This document shows positions 35,581-44,938 of a stretch of 64,000 nt of DNA, piece after piece. The stretch covers positions 42,553,574 through 42,617,573 of the forward strand of contig CM063114.1 in NCBI GenBank assembly GCA_031841125.1. The letters are read 5' to 3'. The position numbers were made by a program, and so were the translations under genes. The notes below the pieces were generated by a model. The model made no database searches. It saw nothing but the letters and a program-made list of their open reading frames with translations, and was not told the origin of the DNA. This DNA comes from Acanthococcus lagerstroemiae. Its lineage: Eukaryota; Arthropoda; Insecta; Hemiptera; Eriococcidae. Within the stretch, counting starts at the first letter, position 1; every line of letters begins with the position of its first letter.

Positions 35581-35840
35581 ATCCGTAAGTGCACATAGCA
35601 TTTCAAGAGTGGGGAGGTCTAAACACTTCTGTGTTCGCTTCCCTCGTGAGCTCTTGCCCTTCCACCCGCTGTATGTATTTAAATTTCCTTGGAAGGGGGT
35701 GGCTTCCAGCACGTGGGAAGTGGAGCCACCCCTTTATTTGCATTTATGGGAGAATCCTCAAGTTGAAGCAAAAGGGGAAAAAACATGTTGCTATCGAAAG
35801 AACCCATGACAACACCAAAAAACCCCATGAGGTCCGAAGA
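35581..35840. other. No recognised feature
   Basis: Two overlapping 88-codon frames without motifs, partly over minisatellite remnants (GTTGAAGCAAAAGGGGAAAA). Confidence 0.4.
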
Positions 35841-35844
35841 ACGG

Positions 35845-35912
35845 TTGCAACGTGACGGAGCGGAGGATTCGAACCGACGACTGTCTCAATTATCCGGCTA
35901 CTCTCCTACAGT
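35845..35912 (-). pseudogene. tRNA-like segment (possible SINE head)
   Basis: The minus strand has GAGAGTAGCCGGATAATTGA followed 20 bp later by a perfect B-box, GGTTCGAATCC, and the ends GTGA..TCAC can pair. The T-stem does not pair well, so this is not a functional tRNA. It may be the head of a tRNA-derived SINE. Confidence 0.3.
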
Positions 35913-36139
35913 TTTCACTGTACTTGAAAGCTGAAACCTATACATCTCAACCAGAAAAGTTTACATCGCAGTTTGGCCGTTGAAAATCATTTTATCCATT
36001 CTAAGCCGACGAAACGTTGATCCTTTTAGATTCGAAATACTAATGACCACCTACAGCTCTTGTAATTGAAAATTGCCGATGAAGAGTACGCAGCGGGCAA
36101 TAACACATACACTCGTGCAGTTAACGACGAGAGTGTAAC

Positions 36140-36167
<28 letters not shown>
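36140..36167 (+). repeat. Poly(A) run of 28
   Basis: Uninterrupted A tract. No retroelement could be recognised immediately upstream. Confidence 0.9.
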
Positions 36168-36172
<5 letters not shown>

Positions 36173-36279
36173 ATAGAAAACGTCTCTATTCTCCGTAGAG
36201 TGCAACGATCTTTTTCAACATTCCACGATGTATTTACCTCTTGGTGCAGGAAAGCTACCGACGTTTAATTCTTTTTTTT

Positions 36280-36549
36280 CCCTCGCCTCTTAAACCGTAG
36301 TTATCTGCAGTTCCTCCGATTCTGTTTCTCCACCAGTCCAACGGTTACGGTTCTTCCAGCCGATCACGTACTTTCGGAAAATGGCCAAGATGAACCGAAA
36401 ACCCGCCAAATGCGAACGATATACTCAGATAATTCGATACTTAGCGTGAAGTTGCGATGTACAGCATTCGGCTCTCGGGTACCGGACCGGTGAGCGCAGG
36501 AAATGGACGCTTTAGCCGTTCAAATCGTTTCGTGTCGGTTTGATTACAG
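36280..36549. promoter_or_regulatory. CpG-richer non-repetitive island
   Basis: Balanced-GC sequence with many CG dinucleotides and no repeat partner, leading directly into the open frame at 36550. Candidate conserved non-coding or intron-edge sequence. Confidence 0.25.
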
Positions 36550-36798
36550 GGATGCCTCGATGCTGAGAGTAATTTAGCGCTGCACAGCGATTACGCCAAT
36601 GTCGAGTCGCCTGTGGAAATTACCTGGCGGCAGCCCGCCGAGTACCTTTGGAACTCCAAAGCGATCCGAAGTGCGAATCAACGATGCCCGGATATGGCGG
36701 ATGACGGTGTGCAACAACCGTATCTGCGAAATATAAACGCGAGTCGCTGTGTAGATATCGAAGCTGCCTCAACTCCCAGTCAGAGGGCCTTCTTCTGA
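36550..36798 (+). CDS. Candidate terminal exon, 82 codons
   Basis: An acceptor-like TCGGTTTGATTACAG ends at 36549. From there one frame is open to a TGA at 36796-36798; an in-frame TGA at 36541-36543 lies just before the acceptor, as expected for an exon start. The product includes LALHSDYANVESPVEITWRQ, PAEYLWNSKAIRSANQRCPD and MADDGVQQPYLRNINASR, hydrophilic and mixed in composition. GC is about 54%, far above the flanks. AATAAA at 36816-36821 could be the polyadenylation signal. No family recognised, and the polypyrimidine tract is weak. It cannot be spliced directly to the 19957-20074 candidate, because the phases differ. Confidence 0.35.
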   Translation, partial: GCLDAESNLALHSDYANVESPVEITWRQPAEYLWNSKAIRSANQRCPDMADDGVQQPYLRNINASRCVDIEAASTPSQRAFF

Positions 36799-36821
36799 GA
36801 AAGTGTACTCGAATGAATAAA

Positions 36822-37242
36822 GAATTTCCCAGGTTTCAAAGACTATCAACAGTTCTTGACTTTGGTACTGGGAGAGAAGTAGGGACGTGTGGACGGTAGG
36901 ACCAGTTTTTCTCTTGAGAGGTACAGCAAAATTTCAAGAGGTACCGATAGTCCTTAACTTCAATACTAGGGGAGAAGCGTGCAATAGCGCAAGTCTGTCT
37001 CCTGAGAGGTACAGCAAAGTTGAAAATTTAGACCTACCTGCTGAACTCTCCCACTGTCCCACTCCCATAATATTCTAAGGGGGCAACTTAAGGCAATGTT
37101 GAAACTTGAAGCAAATGCTGTTTTGATACAGAGAACAATCCATCTAGTCAGAGATGATTCCCCTAATTGCTCCCCCTCCCGAACAGAGGTGCTGCCTGCC
37201 TGCCACTGCTGTGGAGTTACTTAGAGCTTTTAGCAGGCAAAT
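36822..37242. repeat. Short tandem duplication
   Basis: TCTTGAGAGGTACAGCAAAATTTC (36913-36936) and TCCTGAGAGGTACAGCAAAGTTG (36999-37021) head two related segments, each followed or preceded by AATACTNGGNGAGAAG. Non-coding. Confidence 0.5.
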
Positions 37243-37735
37243 TTGAAATTAAATTCTATCTGTTCTTTCAAGTTCTTGAGAACTCCAACAATGGACTGTA
37301 CACTTAATAATGATGATCATATTTTCCTTAATCTCTCGACTATTAGATTGCGTCTCTCCACATTTCTCTCTCCCGTGCTTATTTATTCATTTCTGAGAAA
37401 AATTTACACTTTGTATCCTTCATTATCTGCTTTTCATAACTCATTCTTTGCCTTCCTTTTCAGTTCTTCCTCGCAACCATTCCCTCTAGCAGTAATAACT
37501 GTATCTTTGGATGTTGTATATTATGACCTATCATTGTAACTCTTATCTTCGCAATTATATTCCAAATTTCTCTTTTCCTTCCTATTTGCCTCAGTACTCC
37601 TGATCTTTTCTTTCCATTTAATCTTCAACATTCTCCGATACATCACATTTCAAAAGCTTCTATCCTCTTGTGTTCCTGTTGTCCAGGTCTCCTATTCATA
37701 CAATGCTTTACTCCATGTATCCACCCGAAGAAATC
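37243..37735 (-). pseudogene. RTE/Jockey-group non-LTR retrotransposon, RT C-terminal debris
   Basis: Minus-strand reading across frameshifts: KALYE*ETWTTG, then IEAFEM with MYRRMLKIKWKEKI, MIGHNIQHPKIQLLLEGMVA and MSYEKQIM. This matches the widespread C-terminal pattern (R.EAFEMWCYRRML.I.W, GH.LRHP.L...IEG, GRPR..Y..QI) of endonuclease-RT elements. Many stops. A sister copy is at 54905-55405. Confidence 0.7.
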
Positions 37736-37740
37736 TCAGT

Positions 37741-37887
37741 CAGAGGCTAAACTTTGGGGAGGGGGGTGGAGAAGGAAAATTTGCCGACAAATATTTTCTT
37801 ATAACTAAAAATTGGCCGACAAAATTTTCTAAAAATTTGAAAATCCAAAATATTTTTTACCTAATTAAAAAAACTAATAATAAAATA

Positions 37888-37928
<41 letters not shown>

Positions 37929-38002
37929 AAACGTTCTTAGAAAATGAACAATTCAAATAAACAGTTTCAAAATTTTACCCCCTCCCCATAGTTTCGTCCC
38001 CA
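37741..38002. mobile_element. MITE-like element, CAGAGGCGAAAC family, copy 2
   Basis: Starts CAGAGGCTAAACTTTGGGG, contains GAAAATTTGCCGACAAATAT and an (AAT)n run at 37882-37926, and ends near CATAGTTTCGTCCCC. It lies directly against the RT debris. No duplication recognised. Confidence 0.65.
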
Positions 38003-38409
38003 CAAATGCAAATTGGAACCTTATCCCCAAAGCACTCACATTTGCGCACAAGAGCATACCCTATTCTAGGAGGTTAAGGTGGGAAGATGTTAGGAATACT
38101 TGAGAGGAACACACAACTTCCTTTACACATTGAGGTGGTCGTTGTTTACTCATGGTGATATTTTTTTTCTGAATTTCCTCTGATTCTTCTCCTAAATTGA
38201 TTCCAATAAAAACAAATCAAAAAAAAAAATACAAAGTTTCCTGTTGATCGGATTAGGGGAATCCGTGCCAGAAGTTCCCGTTCGTTCTTATGGGGAAAAT
38301 ACCTGGAGTTTTGTCTTTTGTTCCAGACTAAATTTCCCTCCTATATCGGGCTGTACAGCGCTAGTATCGACTACTCTTATTAGCAACCAAAAGGTAAAGT
38401 TTTTGACAC

Positions 38410-39635
38410 ATGTAGCAAATTACTGATTGATTGATTGAGTGAGTGAGTGAATCATTGAATCACTGAGTGAGTGACTGCGTAACTGAGTGAATAACTCAAT
38501 GAGTAAGCGAGTGACTGAGTGAGTGAGTAAAGCACTGAGTCACTGGGTAAGTGATAACTGAATAAGTAAGCGAGTGACTGAGTGCATTACTAAATAAGTA
38601 AGCAAATGACTGAGTGAGTGAGTGAATCACTGACTCATCGGGTGAGCGACGAAGTGAGGAAGTGAATGAATACAACTGAATTAGGGAATGAATGAATAAC
38701 AGAGTACGTGAGTGAATCACTAAATAAGTAAGCGAATGACTGAGTGAGTGAGGGAATCACTGACTTATTGCGTGAGTGACGGAGTGAGGAAGTAAATGAA
38801 TGACTACATTACAGAATGAGTGAATAACTAAGTGAGTGATTGAGTGCGTGACGAAGTAACTGAGTGAATAACTCAATAAATAAGCGAATGACTGAGTGGA
38901 TCATTGACTTATTGCGTGAGTGACGGAATGAGGAAGTGAATGAATGACTACATTACAGAATGAGTGAATAAATGAGTGAGTGATTGAGTGAGTGACGAAG
39001 TAACTGAGTGAATGACTCAATAAATAAGCGAGTGACTGAGTGGATCACTGAGCCACTGAATAAGTGATTGAGTAACTGTGTAAATAACTGAATAAGTAAG
39101 TGAGTGACTGAGTGAATCACTAAATAAGTAAGCGAATGACTCAGTGAGTGACGGAGTGACGAAGTGAACAGATTTCAGACTGCTCAAAGCGGTGGTGCGC
39201 TGTTGTCGCTTACCTTGTTAACCATGATCAAGGGGAATATTTCATTTGCAGGCATACGAAGAAATTTCAAAATATTATGAAAACGAAAGCGTTTAACGAA
39301 AAACTGATTGGGACAAAATTTATAGTACGTAATATTTTCCTTCCATTGAGACTATTTTTCATTTCAATCTGATGAATATTTCTAAATATGTAGGGTTTCA
39401 ATAGTTCCTTTTTCCCCGTGCCTAAAAGTATAGAGGGCGACTCTTTCGCGCTGGCAGTCCGAATAGTCATTGAAATATGAAATTCAACGTTTGCTACCGA
39501 CTTTTAGATTTTCGAAATGTCTTCCACATTTCAGCTTTGTTTCAACCTTTCAAATAACGTTCGATACTCAGCTTGAAACCTTCTGCTTTTAACTGACTAG
39601 TCTTTAACAGGGTTCCAGGATCCAAGGTACTCCAC
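38410..39635. repeat. Dispersed repeat copy 2: TGAN-type array plus unique tail
   Basis: About 750 bp of TGAG/TGAA/TGAC words followed by the same 450-bp tail as at 1180-1637. Within this copy a 144-bp higher-order unit is duplicated (starting GACTTATTGCG at 38762 and 38906, containing GAATGACTACATTACAGAAT). The array is longer than in copy 1, so unit number varies between copies. Confidence 0.88.
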
Positions 39636-40420
39636 GTAAAAACCGAATACAGCGACCTCGAGAACCTATTAATCAATTTCAGAATTTTATTCTTTCAGCC
39701 CCCTTCACGGTCGGCATTAAGTTACACGGGAAAAAAAATGAAGTTTTTAATTGACATTGCACCACGCTGCACCGTATAGAGCGCGTTTTCATTTCCATCA
39801 TTAAATGTTTACACCCCTTCTGCCATAGATTCATAAGCACACGGTAGTTTAAAAAAAGTTTGTGGAGTGATTGACAATATTCGCCGCTCACGATGTTCGA
39901 AAAAATTTCACCCCCCTATTTGCATGTGTAATTTGTATTTGAAGGGTCTGGAAACTTGGAAAAATTAGCCTGGAAAACCTGGAAAAGTCAGGGGAAATTA
40001 TTTCCGAACAAGAATGGACACCCTGTTATCCCTCAAAGTTCCCGTTATGCGTTTCGGTTTCACTCATTCTTAAGCCAGCTCAATACATACAAACCTTAGA
40101 AAGTAAAAAATCTGGAAGAGGCTTGGAGGCATAAATTGTCTTGAACGAATCTCTGACAGTTGATGAATCTGTTCGCTTTTTTCCTCTGATTTACTTTCAT
40201 CTAATTTCTTCTTTCTCTCAATTTTTGGGAGACCCCTCCTTGAGTTTTCAGGGACTCCTTTAGTAATTGATGCAGCAATTGCTGCACATGGTCATGAGGG
40301 CTCACACCACTACCATGATGTAAACAGAGGGGTGAGGTCTTTGCGACCTCATCAAACAGTAGTTTTTCCGATTTCAACCCCCGCTCTGACATTCGCTCTC
40401 ATCTGTCTCGAATTATTGCT
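39636..40420. other. Mostly unassigned; TIR fragment at 39943-40023
   Basis: CTGGAAAAGTCAGGGGAAAT and AACAAGAATGGACACCCTG match the right end of the 9756-10152 element family. No gene elsewhere in the stretch. Confidence 0.5.
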
Positions 40421-40980
40421 TCTAGTCAATGATGGGCATTGGACAGCAGTCGGTACCGCGAAATGGTGGGTGGGGGGGGGAGGTAACTGCGAGACATTCT
40501 ATGAATGTTAACGAGTTGCGACTGCGACGAGTCGATTCGTCGAAGTTTTACGATTCCAAGTTCATAATTCCGTTCGAGTATAATTTCCGTATACTCGGAG
40601 CTGGCAGGTCGCCATTTTCGTTCTTTCTTTTTCTGCGCGATGATACCATAAATTTGCAGAAATTACGCAATCGCGCGAGCGTTTCGTCGTGGAAAAATTC
40701 GTCTCTGTCGTTTTAATATTGAATTAAAAATCGGTACTCGAAAATGTCCCCTGCCTGGAACGAACCGCTACGATCGTAAAATGCGATCCACCTCCGCCGA
40801 GAGTAACGGTCGCAAAGTTGTTTCTTCAGTTTATTCAGGTTCGAAAGCGGAATACCGACTGTAAAAGTCGAATACCATCATTTCCTTTTTAACTAATTAA
40901 CTTCGAACGTTGAAAATTGCTATAATTGATAAAATTGCGACGCAAAACGTATCGAAGATTGAGCTCCCCCTCGCCTAGAA
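40420..40980. promoter_or_regulatory. CpG-richer non-repetitive island
   Basis: Sequence such as GCGACTGCGACGAGTCGATT and ACGCAATCGCGCGAGCGTTT contrasts with the AT-rich surroundings. A 95-codon plus frame (40429-40716) has no motif and begins beside an in-frame stop. Candidate conserved non-coding DNA or unannotated exon, by composition only. Confidence 0.25.
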
Positions 40981-41291
40981 GTTTGAAATCAGCCTCTGTT
41001 GGAAATTATGAGCATATGCGTGGAGCCCGGCCTCGATGATTCCTATTTTTACAAAATGTGTCCGGTTTTCCGAGTATGTACAGCTGAAGTAGAAAACGTA
41101 ATAAAAATTTGAAGATCAATAACCCACCCCCACACCCGGCTGTGATAACCTAACCAATGAGCACTTCAGAAAAGGAATCACTGCGTTAGTAAAAAAAAAA
41201 ACTAATAGAAATTTTTAACAAAGTTTTTATAATTAAGAAAATCTCAGGGGAGTGGAAGTGCTCAAGTATAATACTAATACATAGAAAAGAT

Positions 41292-41511
41292 GACCTATTT
41301 TTCATTTTTGCTCTCAACCCAAGCCCTGGAATCCGCCCTTCCGAGCATTGTCGCAGAGACGTCGGGGAGACTGTTACGGCTGTCGTAGCCCTCTTCTCTT
41401 CTTGCCGAAAAATCGGCCTAGGTCGAAATGTAGCGAGTTGCTACGTGGGCTCGAACCCGGGACCTCTGGATTCCGAGACTAGCGTGCTATCCACTCGGCC
41501 AACCAGACCCC
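41292..41511 (-). mobile_element. tRNA-derived SINE, full-length, minus strand
   Basis: The minus strand begins GGGGTCTGGTTGGCCGAGTG (A-box region), then TCCCGGGTTCGAGCCCACG (B-box), CGGCCTAGG-type linker and CTCGGAAGGGCGGATTCCAG, ending in an A-rich tail. The flanks AGAAAAGAT (41283-41291) and AGAAAAGGT (41512-41520) look like an aged target duplication. Confidence 0.85.
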
Positions 41512-41787
41512 AGAAAAGGTAGGCAACAAATTAATTTATTGTCAGGCGTGAATCCACGGGAGGACCCCCCACAAAAAATAGGAAAAATCTTGGAGGAAGA
41601 TGGAAGAATCTGTGGGGGGAGTCTATGGGAGAGGGTACAGCAAAAAATATTCCCGCTTATTTCCTTCTGCCTTTTCCCTCCCCAAAATGATCGTCTGGAT
41701 CCGCGCCTGATTATTTATTTATTTATTACAACCTTTCACAATATAAAAATGAAATTACTACACCCGGTTTTAATAAATATTAGAGAT

Positions 41788-41940
41788 ATAGAGAGATTAT
41801 GTCCTTGAGAGTAGCTGATCTGCCCCTGCAATTTTTCTGATTTTCAAGTAGGCAACCCGCAGTGCGTTTTTTCTCCCGGAGGTGGCGGTGGTGGCGGCGG
41901 CGGCGGAAGCGACGGATTGTACTTTTTTAGTATATAGAGA
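41788..41940 (-). mobile_element. Helitron 5' fragment
   Basis: The minus strand starts A|TCTCTATATACTAAAAAAG at 41940, followed by a CCG/CCA-rich triplet tract and then GGTTGCCTAC, ATCAGAAAAATTGCAGGGGC and AAGGACATAATC, which are also near the 5' end of the Helitrons at 32.1-33.9 and 44.9-46.8 kb. The 3' part is missing. Confidence 0.65.
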
Positions 41941-42752
41941 TTAGTGCGACCATGAGCGAGCGTAGGTCTTCCCCCATCCTGTCCCACCGGTCCCTATTCC
42001 TTCCTCCCCTTATCCAAAAAGAGCCTCCCCCCTATATTCTTCAGTTCGTCGTACCACTTTTTCAGGGTCTTCCTTGGGTTCTCCTTTCCTCCCTAGGATA
42101 CCAGTCCAGTGCGATTTGGGCCCCAAAATTCAAAATTGATTTTTAGGAAATCGAATAAAGTATTAGAATTTTCTGGGTTGCTGAATTCAAAAATTTCTTC
42201 AGATTGCTCTTGGATTTCCGATTTAGGCTTCAAAAGCCAAAACTGATCTCCAGAAGTGATTAAAATTGACTTTCCGGTGACCGAATCAAATATCGAAATG
42301 GGGAAGGGGAGGGGAGAGGTCGCCTAATTTGGAAATCCCATCAACGCGATACATTTTTGATATTGACTCTGCCCCGAACACCAAAATGAGCGTCAAAATT
42401 GAACGAACTTGATTTAATCTTTCAACATTTTCATAACCACCAAATTACTAAAATTCAAATTGGAGGAAAAATTTCAAAATTATCTAAATATGAGTTATTA
42501 TAAGAGGAACAGTCTAGTCTTTAAAAATCAAAAACTATGAAATTGAACCAAAATTAGGAATTACAGTAGTTGGTGTTTCAATAGATTACTTGGGTTTTCA
42601 ACGTCAATTAATTTTTGTCAATCTTTGGACTTCAAATGTTGGCTCGTAAAGATGCAAGCTTTAATGAGTTTTTTCTTCGACATTACACGCAAAAATTGCC
42701 ATTTAACCCAAGAATGATGAAGTCCAATTAAAGGTCCAAGGGTCATTACTAA
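41941..42752. repeat. Degenerate repeat words, otherwise unassigned
   Basis: 42110-42440 has AAAATTCAAAATTGATTTTT and GAATCAAATATCGAAAT-type words like zones A and B at 21-22.5 and 29.4-30.1 kb. No gene. Confidence 0.4.
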
Positions 42753-43975
42753 GGCCCAGTCTTCTTTGGTGCGCTGGCCTTATCAAGTTTTGTAAAAGGG
42801 GTATTTTTATTAGAAGATCTGAGGAACGTGGAGCAGTATAGAAAAATTTCAAGCTAGCCAATTTTTAAATATTGCAGTCAATGACTAAGTATAACACAAA
42901 AAAGGAAAAACATGAAATCACTTACATGAAAGTCTGGAGAGTCAAGACCTTAAATTATGGCCTTATTGAGCTCACCTGCCTTAATATACGCATGGTGATC
43001 ACATCTCACACGACTCACATGAGCATATGTCATACAAGCGAAGACTCTCGGAAGCTGATATTTCGATTTATCGTCATTATCAGGGCTGCAATTTTTATAT
43101 GCACAAAAAATAGCGAAATATGCGCATATTTTATGCACTGAATTCAGTCTAAATGATGTGTCGAAAATATGCGCCAAAATTGTAAAATATGCGTAAATAT
43201 GTAAATACAATATGGGGATATCATTTCAAAAGAAAAATGAAGTTGGATACACTGAGACAATTTTTATCATATTTTAAAATGATCCAGTAGAGTATCTCCT
43301 TAAGAGTCCAGTCTTCTTTTAGTAGGAGACGCCCCAGGAAATAATGCACATATTCGTAATTTCTGGATGATTGATGAATGTGATGCGGGCAAGAAAAAGG
43401 GTATCATCTCACGTGCAAAAAAACATATTTTTCTAAAAGCTTTTCTACTGATTCATCAACGATTAAGTCTTCTCAGTGTTTTTTTTTTTTTTTTTTTTTT
43501 TTGAGTCGAACATCATTCTCAAAACTAAAAAAATTACTTTTTGGGGTAAAAAATTGAAAAATAAGCAGAATTGGTGCAAAATATGCGGTAAATGCCAAAA
43601 TATGCGAAAGATGCTGGATGAAGTGCTGCTCATTTGACTCAGAATTCTGTGATTCGTGAAGATCTTTCGAAACTTATACCTATACGCCATAGATAAGAAT
43701 ATGCATTCGCATAAAAATTGCAGCCCTGGTCATTATAATAGAATTTTCCAATTCTAAATTCTTTGTTTTCTCTTTCGAGGTATAATTTGCTGATTTTTAA
43801 ATTTTTAAATGACCATGACTGAAAATAAATGACTTAAATTACTCTTAGACACTTTGATACGACATACTACACTCCTCCCAAAAAAAATCCACTAACGCCG
43901 ATGAATGTAGGTCAACACTACTGCAAAAATTACCCCCCACCCCCCCACCCAAAAAAAAAATTCCAGCGACGCCAC
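42753..43975 (-). repeat. Large dispersed repeat copy 2, inverted relative to 5236-6222
   Basis: Same blocks as copy 1 in reverse order and strand, including the nested hAT MITE at the same position. Ends near GGCCCAGTCTTCTTTGGTGC and CCAGCGACGCCACTAG. Confidence 0.8.
43081..43728. mobile_element. hAT-type MITE (CAGGGCTGC family), 648 bp
   Basis: Ends CAGGGCTGCAATTTTTATAT and CGCATAAAAATTGCAGCCCTG-type terminus (last 20: GCATAAAAATTGCAGCCCTG), flanked by perfect GTCATTAT (43073-43080, 43729-43736), the reverse complement of the duplication at copy 1. It is about 227 bp longer than copy 1 between ATAATGCACATAT and ATGCGGTAAATGCC, and contains a T24-type run at about 43479-43502. Confidence 0.93.
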
Positions 43976-44252
43976 TAGAGATTAGAATGTTTGTAATGAT
44001 GAAAATGAATCAGCGATCTTTAGCATTTTCAAAAACAGTCTGTTAATTTGAATTTAAGATCTTAAGAACTCTCCACTTCAATAGTCTACTCGATTTGTAA
44101 AAACTAATTAGTGCTTTTTCATTTCAATTTATGGGGTTTTTTAAGTTTGAAAATTCAAAATTTAACGCATGTTCGAATTCAACTACTCTTAATGTCAGTA
44201 ATTAATGTCGGTTGTCTATTCACTTTGGGATCCTATTCTGAGTTCTGGAGTC

Positions 44253-44520
44253 TAGGGACGTACCGAAGAGTTTTCCTGAGGAAGAGGGGGGGGGGAGTAA
44301 AAATTGTGAAAATCCCAACTGACTCAACTCAAAATTCCCAAATATCAATGCAAAAGAAGAAAAACCTTTTGACTTGTTGGGTTTTCCCAACCTCTCAACT
44401 CAGTTCTCAAATATCAAAGCAAAAAAAAAACAACTTTTAACTTGTTGGATTGTTTTAACTCGCCTGACTGAAATGGTAAATTTTCCCGTTGCCCTGTGCC
44501 CCCTTATCGGTACGTCCCTG
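44253..44520. mobile_element. TIR element, CAGGGACGTACCG ends, 268 bp
   Basis: TAGGGACGTACCGAAGAG and TTATCGGTACGTCCCTG are inverted with about 16 of 18 positions matching. The interior has duplicated TCTCAACTCAGTTCTCAAATA-like words. Flanking 8-mers do not match. The end sequence is of hAT type. Confidence 0.65.
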
Positions 44521-44750
44521 CCCTCAATAATTTGGCAATTGGCAAATTTTGAAACTGTTCATTTGAATTTTTCATTTTCTAAGAACGTTTGTTTGTTTGT
44601 TTATTTATTTTTTTCAATTAAAAAATATTTTAATTAAAAAATCGGCAAATTTAAAAACATTTTATCGGTGAATTTTTAGTTAAAAACAAATATTTGTCGG
44701 TAAATTTTCCTTCTCCACCCCCCCCCAAACTGAAAGTCAAGTTTCGTCTT
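44521..44750. mobile_element. MITE-like element, CAGAGGCGAAAC family, copy 3 (inverted)
   Basis: AATAATTTGGCAATTGGCAA, CATTTTCTAAGAACGTTTGT, TTTGTCGGTAAATTTTCCTT and the terminal CAAGTTTCGTC match copies 1, 2 and 4 in reverse. The left end is lost next to the element at 44253-44520. Confidence 0.6.
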
Positions 44751-44911
44751 TGGCTTTCCCCACGATTTTGTTGCGTTTGAATTTTCCTTCTCTGGGCCGA
44801 AGAGTGTGCAGCTCCAATTCGCTTACCACCACGTGCTTCATGTCGTTAAATAAGCAGTTCACAATGTGCGCATGCATAGTACTAATCTTTTTGATCTGGT
44901 CGTAACCCGCC
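44741..44911 (-). CDS. Candidate coding remnant or exon between two transposons
   Basis: On the minus strand an in-frame TAG (44925-44923) is followed by GAGAGTTTGCAG and then a frame open for over 70 codons: AGYDQIKKISTMHAHIVNCL, FNDMKHVVV, SELELHTLRPREGKFKRNKI. A donor GTG|GTAAGC at 44826 would give an 85-bp exon (44827-44911). The frame otherwise runs on into the MITE at 44750. Composition is protein-like and differs from the repeats on either side. Helitron 2 starts 28 bp upstream of the acceptor, so any gene structure is disrupted or the Helitron is intronic. No family recognised; it may be a remnant of an unidentified transposon protein. Confidence 0.3.
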
Positions 44912-44938
44912 CTGCAAACTCTCTATGTTCCGCTTCAA

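Noticed and set aside
35845..35912. Functional tRNA gene on the minus strand
   Set aside because: The B-box is perfect but the T-stem and acceptor stem do not pair well; treated as a tRNA-like pseudogene or SINE head.
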